A DNA stretch of 20,000 nucleotides from Tubiluchus corallicola (lineage: Eukaryota > Priapulida > Priapulimorpha > Priapulimorphida > Tubiluchidae). A program made the position numbers and the translations under genes. Every line of letters starts with the position of its first letter. The stretch's first letter is position 1. Location: assembly GCA_030141605.1 (NCBI GenBank), contig JAQGDQ010001575.1, forward strand, positions 1-20,000. Direction: 5' to 3'. Positions 9,986 to 18,638 of this stretch are shown here, in pieces. The notes under the pieces are model-generated. The model was not told where the DNA came from and did no database searches. It was given only the letters and a program-made list of their open reading frames with translations.

Positions 9986-10345
9986 CTTCTGTTTCAATTA
10001 AATAACTAAATTAATATAATAAACTAAATATGTTAATTAACTAAATATGTTAATTAATATAAATAAGTAAACCAGTAATTTTAACTAAAATACACAAAAC
10101 AAAAAGTAAAAAATTCATTGTGCGACGTGAAACAAAAAAAAATAAATATTTGCTTGTCACAAGTTGATCTTCCTTCGTACCATAATATCCATATATACAC
10201 GTCAAACTTCGGGGCAAAAATTTCGACTCGCCCAATATAGTTAATAAAAATTATTATTCAACACTTTTGTTATTACAATCTCAAAAAGAGTAGTCTTCGA
10301 TTTCTAAAGCTTTGGTAGAAAAAGCATTGCAGTAAGAACGGGTTC
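9986..10345. repeat. AT-rich region with a 17-bp tandem duplication; 3' flank of minus-strand gene
   Basis: AACTAAATATGTTAATT occurs twice back to back (10022-10038 and 10039-10055) in a highly AT-rich stretch. It lies immediately 3' of the minus-strand gene's stop codon and may be part of its 3' untranslated region. Confidence 0.6.
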
Positions 10346-10473
10346 TCAGTTGCTATGGTGACCAATGCTGCCTGTGCCAATAAGACGCAGAGCGTCTAAA
10401 AACTGATGCAACGAATGTGACTCCGTCTGGGCATCTGGTACCTCGTTCGAGGATAAGTCACTGTATTCTAAAT
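10346..10473 (-). CDS. Terminal coding exon of a spliced minus-strand gene
   Basis: Reading the minus strand from 10473, the exon follows a strong 3' splice site: branch-point-like TACTAAC, then TACTTTCAG. The first two bases (AT) complete a codon split with the previous exon. 41 sense codons and TGA (10346-10348) follow. The translation begins LEYSDLSSNEVPDAQ and ends HQFLDALRLIGTGSIGHHSN before the stop. It is acidic and Ser-rich first, then a likely amphipathic helix. The previous exon donates one base (G), making GAT (Asp) at the junction. I do not recognise the family. Codon-like composition, the splice site and the phase match make a real exon likely. Confidence 0.78.
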
Positions 10474-10515
10474 CTGAAAGTAGTTAGTATTGGTTAAATG
10501 ATTGTTTTCCTAGGC

Positions 10516-10974
10516 CAGGGGTGTGCAAATTATCTGACTAGCCGGGCCACATTAAACTTTCCCACAAATCCTGTGGGCCACATGCAGTTTGATCAAGGAG
10601 CCAAGTACAGAAAGGCCTAACAACGATTTTTTGCACCCGACCTGCGTACATCATTACTACTACACTCAAGAAACTATTTTAGAAGTTATTAAAATTTATA
10701 TTACAAACCATATATTTCTACTTTCAGGACAGATAGTGGTAACTTCATTACAATGCATATTAGTAATGTGTATCACACAGTCTGTGTAGTACAGTGACAT
10801 TAAGCTACAACCGTCTTGTAAGGGTTAATGGTATCCGATCTAGTAGAAAAAACTACCCACACTATCTTTGGGATCGTGGCACGGACTTCAGCTGGATACA
10901 CTCAATTAATCGCTCGGGCCGCACTTTCATTAGGTTGACAAATCTCTTCGCGGGCTGCAATTTGCACACCCCCG
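10516..10974. mobile_element. Nonautonomous hAT-type element
   Basis: The left end is CAGGGGTGTGCAAATT and the right end is AATTTGCACACCCCCG, 15 of 16 bases matching as inverted repeats. The CAGGGGTG start and subterminal GGGCCAC motifs are typical of hAT/Charlie-like elements. Flanks TCCTAGGC (10508-10515) and TCCTAGAG (10975-10982) match at six of eight positions, consistent with an aged 8-bp target-site duplication. At 459 bp and without a transposase frame it is a MITE-like derivative. It lies in the last intron of the minus-strand gene, about 40 bp from the splice acceptor. Confidence 0.85.
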
Positions 10975-10982
10975 TCCTAGAG

Positions 10983-11482
10983 TATTGAACACATTTGCAG
11001 CACAAAACGCTAAAAGCACAGCGTAGGATAGTTTAGTATTGAATAGCCGAGTCAGCTGCTGTGCTATTCTGGGCGCCATTTTGGCCACCATATTGGGGAA
11101 TACCGGTCAGCTAAATTGACGTTAGCCCAAAAACTTTTACGCCGCCATGCCGGCTCTCTCGGTACAACGCATTGGGGTTACGCTGCAGCATGTGGACATG
11201 CATAAAATATTAACGGACAGACAGACATACACACAGACTTTCATCTTTATATAGATTTGTTACTGAATAAAGACGATGATATGATTATGATGTACATTGA
11301 GAGTTAGTGGTCAAGACTGTGGTCAGTTTTTTCCTGTATGAATGCTTTAGGTGTGTGTGTGTTATTGGACAATGGCCGCAGCTGTTGGAAAGAGAAATGA
11401 AGAAATTATAGGGGGCGCTATTGGACTGCGTGCGTCCAGTGCAAATGAGAATAAGAATTCCGGCTTGCTGTGTCAGTGCCTG
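10983..11482. other. Intronic sequence with a possible retroelement 3' end
   Basis: No coding exon was recognised. GACAGACAGACATACACACA followed by a T/A-rich TTTATATAGATT (about 11214-11258) resembles 3' ends seen in some invertebrate RTE-type retroelements, which is a weak inference. GTGTGTGTGT occurs near 11351. Confidence 0.35.
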
Positions 11483-11557
11483 CTGAGTATGCAGCTCAAA
11501 TGCCAGAGTGTAGCAGTTCTAATCGCAAGGCCTCGGGTTCGAATCCCGCCTGCTCAG
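11483..11557 (+). tRNA. tRNA-like sequence, anticodon TCT in loop; pseudogene or SINE head
   Basis: CTGAGTA (11483-11489) pairs fully (one G-T) with TGCTCAG (11551-11557) as a 7-bp acceptor stem. A perfect Pol III B box GGTTCGAATCC lies at 11536-11546 inside a CGGG/CCCG T arm. An A-box-like GCTCAAATGCCAGAG lies upstream, and TTTTT at 11560-11564 could terminate Pol III. The anticodon-loop position reads GTTCTAA (TCT, Arg), but the anticodon stem does not pair and spacing before the D arm is one or two bases too long. A degenerate tRNA or a tRNA-derived SINE head is more likely than a working tRNA. Confidence 0.55.
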
Positions 11558-11894
11558 AGTTTTTCCGTGTCACCTTTCTTTCCTCAACTCTTTACTCACT
11601 AAGTTAGCAATTATTGTTTAATAAACTGCAAAGGTTTGTTAATTTCTGGCGGCGAGGGTCGTAATGTAATGAGCAGAGGAAATTAACTTCACGAAAAATG
11701 CAAATTACGAGATTACAAGGCTGCGTTCACATCAGCAGCAGTAATTTGAGTTATTTGTTTTTTCTGCGCCCTCAATTGCCGAATTTTTCAAGCAGTATGT
11801 TAGGTAAAACAATCTCCATCAACAAATTACAGGATAGTCAGCGGAAAAATGTCAATCCTGGAAAATTCAGTCACCATCCCTTTCATCCCATTCT
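11558..11894. other. Intronic sequence, possibly a SINE body
   Basis: No exon or repeat with clear boundaries was found. It separates two tRNA-like heads and could be the body of a SINE started by the first one. Confidence 0.3.
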
Positions 11895-11970
11895 ATGTGG
11901 CGAGTTTATGGCTAAGCATATAAAGCGCCCGCACATTGTATGAATGACATGGGTTCGATACTCGGTCTGG
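11895..11970 (+). mobile_element. Second tRNA-like (SINE-head-like) sequence
   Basis: An A-box-like TGGCTAAGCATA (about 11908-11920) is followed by AAAGCGCCCGCA and then a B-box-like GGTTCGATACT (11952-11962) with CGGTCTGG. The layout resembles many tRNA-derived SINE heads. The B box deviates from consensus, so it is probably an inactive copy. A following stem ACACTC/GAGTGT (about 12015-12030) may belong to the body. Confidence 0.4.
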
Positions 11971-12241
11971 ACGCTATCATGAATAAATCTTGGCTAGTTA
12001 CCTGATAGAGGGAGACACTCATTCGAGTGTGGCTAAGACGCCTCTGCCAGTCCAGTAACTCATCATGAATATTTTTGATAATGAGCTGCTTTTTGATCAT
12101 GCTACCGTTATTGTTATTTCCTTGAGTAAACCCTGCCTTTCAGACTTACTCTACATGCAGTGTATAAAAATACCAAGTGTTTCCCGTCAAAAGACATTCC
12201 ATGGGATTTCCCTATCCCAGGTTTCCTGAAGATTTACATAC
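11971..12241. other. Intronic sequence
   Basis: No gene feature was found apart from a small hairpin near 12015-12030. The last six bases (12236-12241, ACATAC) are the minus-strand splice donor GTATGT of the adjacent exon. Confidence 0.4.
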
Positions 12242-12301
12242 CTGCAGGTGCAAATTCGTCTTCACCGCGTTTTCCTTTTCTTTGGCCTTGCATGCCTGTA
12301 T
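12242..12301 (-). CDS. 60-nt internal coding exon of the minus-strand gene
   Basis: On the minus strand the exon is preceded by a textbook acceptor (eight T's then CAG) and followed by CTGCAG/GTATGT, a strong donor. It starts with two bases of a split codon and ends with one, so each neighbouring intron interrupts a codon after its first base. The frame reads TGMQGQRKGKRGEDEFAPA. QRKGKRG is a basic patch that could act in nuclear import or nucleic-acid binding, which is inference. One other frame is also open, but only this one fits the phase of the exons on either side. Confidence 0.8.
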
Positions 12302-12371
12302 CTGAAAAAAAACATGTGAATTAAACTCTAGGAATAGCCTTGTTAGACAATTGATTTCAATACTAGATGCC

Positions 12372-13685
12372 CAGGGTGGCTAGGCAAACTAGGCAGCTGC
12401 CTAAGGCGCTAAATTTTGAGGGGTTCCAAAAAGGAAGCAACTCTTCAATTTTTAAATCTAGCACAAGTAATAACACAGTGTAAGGCTAGTGTGTAATTGC
12501 TCGAAAATGTACAAAAGTTTAACTAAATGAATTGAACTACCTACGTACGCCATTTTCCTGTCAAAATGTATGATTCATCGACGCTAACACAGATGTCTCT
12601 TTCGGGAGTAAAACTTTTTATTTACCTTTACTTTACCTGGCTTCCTAAAATGACGTCATTTCACGTGGAAATAACTGATAATAAGTAACAAATAACTGGT
12701 GCCTCATCCCAGTTTTGATTATATAGGTTTTACATGTCAAATGTAGACCTGCGTTAACTGAAATGTAGATTTAGGTAATTCAAATGTGTCTTGGTAACTC
12801 AAATGTAGACTTAGGTACTTCAAATGTGTTAACAATGGTTTTCAAGAAATCTTGAGCGTTTTTGGTAAGTCAAATGTAGACACATGTCAAGTTAAATGTG
12901 ACATTGGTGTCTCAAATGTGGATAGGTTGTAAAGCTTAAGGATGTTAAATTTAATCTTCTTTAATAATTGCTCTTAAGTTAAAATAACAACGTTATAGGT
13001 TCACTAATATTCTGTAAACTTTACATACCATTGGAACTGTTAGAGAAAACAATACATTCTTAAAATAAACAATGTTTCTTGAGAGAAACTAATTCATTAA
13101 TGCAGTGCTAATGCATTACTTAAAAAACTAATTAGTGATTCACTGTTCATTGGGAAGTGGGAACCGATTTATTCTTTTCTGCCGACATTTTCAGTAAAAC
13201 GTTGACAAATAAAATGTAGAATTCTATGTCTACATTTGACTTACCGAAGTCACATTTGAGTTACCAAAACACATTCGAAATTCCTGTCTACATTTGACTT
13301 ACCTAAGTCACATTTGAACTTTCCTGTGTCTACATTTGACGTGTAAAATCCATAGTTTATATTCTATGCATAGAGCAGCAGAGCTAAGTAGTACATGAAA
13401 AAGAGAAGTTGGGGTTTCAAAATTTTTAATTTTGATTGCTCCTAATGACCCAGGACATCAGCGGGGTCATAAATTCAACTTCAAACTCAATCAGCACAAG
13501 CTGTAGATAGATAATTAACTAAACTCAATTAGCACACTACAAGCCCAACACGCAGGAACCATTATACTTTATCATATACAACGAAAATTTAATTTGGAGG
13601 TGGGGTTGATGGGGACCACGTAGGAAGGGACTGATCATTCACGAGTGGGTATTAAAATACTTAGCACTAGCTGAAACCAGCCCTG
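12372..13685. mobile_element. Probable hAT-type element carrying a nested foldback element
   Basis: The left end CAGGGTGGCTAGGC and right end CCAGCCCTG share CAGGG-type hAT termini. Flanking 8-mers TAGATGCC (12364-12371) and TAGGTACC (13686-13693) agree at six of eight positions. Sequence after the left end, including the palindrome TAGGCAGCTGCCTA, and GGGGTTTCAAAATTTTTAAT near 13410 resemble subterminal parts of known invertebrate hAT-like repeats. Terminal inverted repeat similarity beyond five bases is weak, so the call is tentative. It also contains an isolated TGACGTCA at 12651-12658. Confidence 0.4.
12726..13351. mobile_element. Foldback element with repeated TCAAATGTAGAC motifs in its arms
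   Basis: The left arm starts GGTTTTACATGTCAAATG and the right arm ends CATTTGACGTGTAAAATCC, inverted repeats of each other with few changes. Within each arm the motif TCAAATGT(AGAC) joined to GGTAA or TTAGGTA recurs many times (about 12738-12920 left, 13225-13345 right, reversed). Long arms made of short tandem motifs are typical of foldback-type MITEs. There is no coding in the middle (about 12930-13210). Confidence 0.8.
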
Positions 13686-13693
13686 TAGGTACC

Positions 13694-14381
13694 CTACTAG
13701 TGTGCCCGCTAGGTGAATACTTCAAATGAACTGCTACAAATATTATTAATGACCTTTACAAGATACAGGCAACTTACATGGGATTTTACGCTGCTTGATA
13801 TGCAGTCAGTACATGATAATTACTTTACGGTCACAGCTGCAATACACTTAGCAGATAGATAGCAATAGTCACCGCAGGAAAGGCTGGGAATTCCCTTCAC
13901 GCCATAATTAAAAATCGTAAGTATGGATATAAACAGCAGAGGGTGACTTTCTTCGTACGTAGGTAAATGCTTCGAAAAAAAAAACTGAAGAGGGTGATAG
14001 AGTCTAGCCCTTGGGGTGACTATGTGTTTAGATAAAGTTGCCATTCTACCTACAACAGGAAAACGCTAGCTCTCGCTGTCTCTTACGCTTTCATTCAAAT
14101 TTTTTTTTGCTTTTGCAGCTTAATATTAGGTAATATGTATGCCGCCATTTGTTAAATTTGTGGACTCATACGCATGCGTCTTGTCTAGTTTACACACTTG
14201 ATGAGGATATACCTTGATTGGAAATAAGGTTAGGGAATTAACGAAATTACTTTTAAATCAGTTATTAACTGCCAATACATGACTTGCACATATTGACAAC
14301 ACTATTTGTACATGATGGTATTACATGTATGTAAAAAACCATGTTTTGTTCAATATCTTAGGGTTAAGGTGAGGGTTATTT
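13694..14381. other. Intronic sequence, no supported exon
   Basis: A 74-codon minus-strand frame at 13820-14044 follows an acceptor-like TTTTCCTGTTGTAG but lacks a good donor in the required phase. It includes Phe codons from a plain T run, so I did not accept it. Otherwise nothing was found. Confidence 0.45.
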
Positions 14382-14948
14382 CTTTTTCCTGTGACTTTTC
14401 TCCTGTGACGTTTTGCCTGCGCCTTTTTGCTTGTGACCTTTTTCCTGTGACTTTACTCCTGTGACGTTTTGCCTGCGCCTTTTTGCTTGTGACATTTTTC
14501 CTGTGACTTTTCCTCCTGTGACGTTTTGCCTGCGCCTTTTTGCTTGTGACATTTTTCCTGTGACTTTTCTCCTGTGACGTTTTGCCTGCGCCTTTTTGCT
14601 TGTGACCTTTTTCCTGTGACTTTTCTCCTGTGACGTTTCGCCTGCGCCTTTTTGCTTGTGACATTTTTCCTGTGACTTTTCTCCTGTGACGTTTTGCCTG
14701 CGCCTTTTTGCTTGTGACATTTTTCCTGTGACTTTTCTCCTGTGACGTTTTGCCTCCGCCTTTTTGCTTGTGACATTTTTCCTGTGACTTTTCTCCTGTG
14801 ACGTTTTGCCTGCGCCTTTTTGCTTGTGACCTTTTTCCTGTGACTTTTCTCCTGTGACGTTTTGCCTGCGCCTTTTTGCTTGTGACATTTTTCCTGTGAC
14901 TTTACTCCTGTGACATTTTTCCTGCGACATTTTCTGTCGCTTTTTCAC
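14382..14948. repeat. 56-bp higher-order tandem array built from four 14-mers
   Basis: Unit starts recur at 14403, 14459, 14516, 14572, 14628, 14684, 14740, 14796 and 14852, a period of 56 bp with one 57-bp step. Each unit is four related 14-mers: TTTTCTCCTGTGAC, GTTTTGCCTGCGCC, TTTTTGCTTGTGAC, ATTTTTCCTGTGAC. At the right end (about 14907-14948) the order decays to single monomers. 56 is not a multiple of three, yet all three minus-strand frames stay open, giving Lys/Gln/Arg-rich repeats. That is a property of the unit and not evidence of a gene. The array lies in an intron of the minus-strand gene. Confidence 0.95.
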
Positions 14949-15180
14949 CTGTAATTTTGCTACCTTTATTCATATAAATATATGATGAAATTACTATCTA
15001 GCTGTGTAACGTTTAGGTGTGTACAAGCAGATAGCAGAACAAGACTCATGCGTGTATACTGTACATAGTTTCTCAAAATTATGCAAAACAACGCGACTAT
15101 TGTTGGCCATTGTTTACGCTGACATTGTCTTTTTGTCTCACTGAAACAATGTAAACATGTACAAGTTTGAAAACACTTAC
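14949..15180. other. Intronic sequence flanking the 69-nt exon
   Basis: No features beyond the splice donor (ACTTAC at 15175-15180, GTAAGT on the minus strand). Confidence 0.5.
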
Positions 15181-15249
15181 TCCAAGGTATCCATTGTTGT
15201 CGCTTCGACCTTAAAGATCTTTTTAACTGTGAAGACTGCTTTACAACAT
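15181..15249 (-). CDS. 69-nt internal coding exon of the minus-strand gene
   Basis: The minus strand shows CATTTTTTTACAG before the exon and TTGGA/GTAAGTG after it, close to consensus at both ends. In the phase shared by the other exons it reads VVKQSSQLKRSLRSKRQQWI then PW, with split codons at both ends (TAT from the previous exon, AAT into the next). KRSLRSKR is a basic patch resembling a nuclear localisation signal. A second frame is also open, but it would break the phase of the flanking exons. Confidence 0.8.
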
Positions 15250-15453
15250 CTGTAAAAAAATGGGAAATTAACTTTAGCGAAATAGTAAGCCCATAGTTTG
15301 TAAATTTTTCAAAGCAAAAATGTTGAAAAAGTTAGAGTCCCAAATTTAAATTACAACCGGGAATATTTGCATCATTTTATTGTAAAACGTATACAATGTT
15401 CACAGACCGCAAATTGAACAAACAGTCATAAAGTTAGCAATATGATACTTTAC

Positions 15454-15510
15454 AGTATAAATTTTCATCCTTTCTCAATGCTGTCTCTAGATCAACTGAA
15501 ACTTGCATGC
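15454..15510 (-). CDS. 57-nt internal coding exon of the minus-strand gene
   Basis: The acceptor is GCTTTTTTCTCTCAG and the donor is TACT/GTAAAG. Only one frame is open, the one that begins two bases into a split codon and ends with one base, matching the next exon across a 204-bp intron. It reads MQVSVDLETALRKDENLY, a likely helical segment. The internal ATG could be an alternative start if the 18.7-kb exon is wrong. Confidence 0.75.
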
Positions 15511-16118
15511 CTGAGAGAAAAAAGCTGTAATCACATGACCAGAGATTCAAGTTCCTATTGGAAGGTACATTAAATTCATGCATACAGACCATAAATGGAA
15601 AGGTCACCTATGCTCTACAGACTACTAGTTAAACCAAAATCAAAGTTTACTTGGCTTCTTTGATAGCAGAATAAAGATTATTGGTTTACAGAAAGCTGTG
15701 TTATAATGTTACAATTTTTCTCTATTTAAATTTGAATAAGAGAGTTAGAACCAGAATTAAAGCATGAAATTAACAACCTAATTACTCTGATTAACGAATA
15801 TCTCTAAAAGCAAAGGGAAACAATATTTAGAAACAAAAATCAATCTCTGACAAACTTCGTATAATTAGAGTAAAACAACGACTGTAGATGGCAGCATAGA
15901 CTAATTCAGTACCTTAGTGTAGTAGACTGACAATTAAGTGGATCACAATACTACAATCGCGTACTCGGTACAATAAGCGACACTTGATTGCAAATTCAAA
16001 GCCATAGGTAACACAGGGTAATACAGTCTTATTGAGATCTGCTTTATTTAGTTCCATATTTTAATTCAATAGTTCCAGGTTTACTATTTTGTTAACTTTA
16101 AATTAAGAATATAAATTA
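15511..16118. other. Intronic sequence with a possible 18-nt microexon
   Basis: At 15786-15803 the minus strand shows CCTTTGCTTTTAG, 18 bases, then GTAATT. In the gene's phase it would add IFVNQ plus split codons without a stop. This is possible but unproven. Nothing else was found. Confidence 0.3.
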
Positions 16119-16120
16119 TA

Positions 16121-16641
16121 AGCCTTTTCACAATTTCAGCGATTGGTGACGATCGTGAAAAGGTCAAAGGTTAAGTGTACCAGACGAAACATTTGTGTAA
16201 ACTTGACTACTCCTCGCAGCCCATGCAATTTTAAAAGTAATCAAGAAAAGGGACGAATGTTAGCTACAGAACCTTATTTAGTTCATTCATTTCTTGTTCC
16301 CAAGCAAGATCCTGCTAGTATACACTGTACATCCCAGTGTACACTGTCCACACTGACTGTATCGATCCCACTGTACACACAGACTAATGAATAGTTAAGT
16401 AAAGTCCATAGAAAAACAACTGAACTTACTGAATGGAGCAGCAGATGACTTTGCTTTACCCAGCAAGATCCTGCTAGTAAGTCACTCTACGCACAGACTA
16501 ACGCATAAAGTGTAGGTAAAGCAACTGACTTTACTGAACCGATGCAACAGATGGCTTTGTTTTATACACATATCACGTGACAGTTGTAGTTAAAACGCTC
16601 TGCTGTGGTACAACAATTGCGCGTGCGATTGTGAAAAGGCT
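16121..16641. mobile_element. TA-flanked inverted-repeat element (MITE)
   Basis: AGCCTTTTCACAAT (16121-16134) is exactly matched in inverse by ATTGTGAAAAGGCT (16628-16641). TA flanks both ends (16119-16120 and 16642-16643), as in Tc1/mariner-type insertions. There is no transposase frame in the 521 bp. Inside, AGCAAGATCCTGCTAGTA occurs exactly twice (16303-16320, 16462-16479), each followed by related sequence with CACAGACTAA and AACTGA-CTTACTGAA, so the interior contains a diverged tandem duplication. Confidence 0.75.
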
Positions 16642-16643
16642 TA

Positions 16644-16973
16644 ATAACGATGTCGGATAATGTAAAATTTTGTATCATGCGAGGGTAAGCAGCTTGCATT
16701 ACAATCAATTCATCTAGTTTAGATATTTATATTAAGAGATTTCACTTATGAGGAGCGTTTGAAATATCTCAAGTTACAGTTTAAATTTAAAACACACATA
16801 ATTCTCCTAATCTAATTTTAGGAATGGAAAACAGGTAAACGGGTTAGCGCAGTGCCTGCAGACAACTCCAGACGACTTTCGACAGGTGCCAGAAATTATG
16901 AATTCAAGCTGTTGTACCAAAATCCCTGAATTAAACTAATCAAGCTTTTCAAAAGTGCTGAATGCAAACTTAG
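16644..16973. other. Intronic sequence, no features
   Basis: AT-rich sequence with no supported exon or repeat boundary. The left edge of the dispersed repeat may start somewhere within it. Confidence 0.45.
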
Positions 16974-17100
16974 AGAAAAGGCCAACGCTTCTGCGAAGTT
17001 TAGCTTATTTCAATGTTTGCGAAAAGTGTGATAAAGATTTAGTAATAAAAGTGTGATAAGCGAATCATGTAATTTGTAAAATCACTATAAAGTTCCGATT
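16974..17100. repeat. Dispersed repeat family, copy 2, left part
   Basis: Matches copy 1 at 9174-9300 by eye. Shared blocks include CTTCTGCGAAGTT/CTTTCTGCAAAGTT, GATTTAGTAATAAAAGT and TGTAATTTGTAAAATCACT/TGTAATTAGTAAAATGACT. It leads directly into the expanded tandem array. Confidence 0.75.
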
Positions 17101-17910
17101 TTGCATGCCCATTATTCCACCAGTGACGTCATTCATCGACTGAACAAAAGCAGTGCGCTGTCAAAAGCGCCTCATGTAATTCGTAAAATCACTTTAAAGT
17201 CCAATTATTCCACCAGTGACGTCATTCATCGGCTAAACAAAAGCAGTGCACTGTCAAAAGCGCTTCATGTAATTTGTAAAATCACTTTAAGGTCCCATTA
17301 TTCCACCAGTGACGTCAGTCATCGATTGAACAAAAGCAGTGCACTGTCAAAAGTGCCTCATGTAATTTGTAAAATGACTTTAAAGTCCCATTATTTCACA
17401 TGTGACGTCATGCATCGATTGAACAAAAGCAGTGCACTGTCAAAAGCGCTTCATGTAATTTGTAAAATCACTTTAAGGTCCCATTATTCCACCAGTGACG
17501 TCAGTCATCGATTGAACAAAAGCAGTGCACTGTCAAAAGTGCCTCATGTAATTTGTAAAATGACTTTAAAGTCCCATTATTTCACATGTGACGTCATGCA
17601 TCGATTGAACAAAAGCAGTGCACTGTCAAAAGCGCTTCATGTAATTTGTAAAATCACTTTAAGGTCCCATTATTCCACCAGTGACGTCAGTCATCGATTG
17701 AACAAAAGTAGTGCACTGTCAAAAGTGCCTCATGTAATTTGTAAAATGACTTTAAAGTCCCATTATTTCACATGTGACGTCATGCATCGATTGAACAAAA
17801 GCAGTGCACTGTCAAAAGTGCCTCATGTAATTTGTAAAATCACTTTAAAGTCCCATTATTCCACCAGTGACGTCATTCGTCGACTGAACAAAAGCAGTCA
17901 ATTTCCGTCA
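17101..17910. repeat. 93-bp tandem array with a TGACGTCA palindrome in every unit
   Basis: GACGTC recurs at 17125, 17218, 17311, 17404, 17497, 17590, 17683, 17776 and 17869, exactly 93 bp apart each time. From 17311 to 17776 the units alternate between two types (CCACCAGTGACGTCAGTC and TCACATGTGACGTCATGC), making a 186-bp higher-order repeat. Because 93 is divisible by three, a + frame of 273 codons stays open as 31-residue repeats, which I read as a by-product. TGACGTCA is the consensus cAMP-response element bound by CREB/ATF-type bZIP proteins; whether it is used is not known. The array lies in an intron of the minus-strand gene. Confidence 0.95.
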
Positions 17911-18638
17911 AAGGTAATATAAGACATTTTTGCATGAACACTAGGTAACGTGCAGACCTTTGAATTAGTATAGCAACAATTAGTACCAGTTTTTTTGCAA
18001 ATTTCTTGAATATATTTCTCTTTAATATAGTATTATATATTGAGCTGAACAGGGAACAGTTCTATATTCATAGGCACTAGGCCAGCCAACCTACAGGTAA
18101 AGTTATGACCTCCACTTTAAACTAGGAAGCCCATGACATTACGTGCGATTGGTTGAGCAGTGGTTTCATGCGGAAAGAACGAACACGTGACATCATCAGT
18201 TGTCTTCTGGTTGTCGTGGAATGCACTTCTCCTGTCTGCCTGCCGAATGTCGTGGATTCCGTAAGGTTTGAAGCATTGTCATCAGGTTTTGTTTTGGTGT
18301 TTCTTTTGTTTAAATTTCTAGAGTGTCCGTTATGCAGCGTTTACCCGCGTCACCGATGGCGGGTCGTAAGGCTATCTACCGGGTCGAACCTCGGAACAAT
18401 ATTATATTTTATAAGTTTAACCGATAACAATAAATTCAACCAAAATAAAAGTGCCACAGCGACTTGTCGTCTCCTTTAAACGATTACGATGTTATATCGT
18501 GTGTTTAACTAGCGTCAGTGAGTCACAAACGTGTCAAAAGTTCACAACCTCTCGTGCTCAACCCCGTGTCATATATATCTAAGCATAATTAATTGTCATC
18601 ATTTAGAGGATCCCAAGAGACACTTTAATGTACATTAC
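17911..18638. other. Intronic or regulatory sequence, partly GC-richer
   Basis: 18140-18400 is GC-richer than its surroundings, with ATTGG (inverse CCAAT) at about 18150, CACGTGACATCAT at about 18183 and a short ACCCGC/GCGGGT hairpin around 18343-18364. It could hold a promoter or enhancer, but no first exon can be supported. ATG at 18356-18358 opens only 23 codons. The donor for the proposed first exon is at 18637-18638. Confidence 0.35.

Noticed and set aside
11483-11557. A functional tRNA-Arg(TCT) gene
   Set aside because: The anticodon stem does not pair and the D-arm spacing is off, so it is listed only as tRNA-like.
13768-13780. Minus-strand donor-like GTAAGT (ACTTAC on +)
   Set aside because: Every upstream acceptor tried gives stops in all frames or an exon of about 13 bases.
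13820-14044. Possible extra minus-strand exon with a good acceptor (TTTTCCTGTTGTAG)
   Set aside because: No good donor in the needed phase was found (only a weak GTGACT), and the translation includes a homopolymer-derived Phe run; the flanking exons join in phase without it.
14350-14948. Lys/Arg/Gln-rich minus-strand open frames of up to 190 codons
   Set aside because: They lie entirely on a 56-bp tandem repeat that happens to lack stops in all three frames; no start context, splice site or non-repetitive domain supports a protein.
17101-17922. A + strand frame of 273 codons with 31-residue repeats
   Set aside because: The 93-bp period keeps one frame open automatically, the homologous single-unit copy at 9.3 kb has no matching frame, and no domain is recognisable.
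18356-18427. ATG GCG GGT start on the + strand near a CCAAT/E-box-like region
   Set aside because: Only 23 codons before a stop, with no downstream exon identified.
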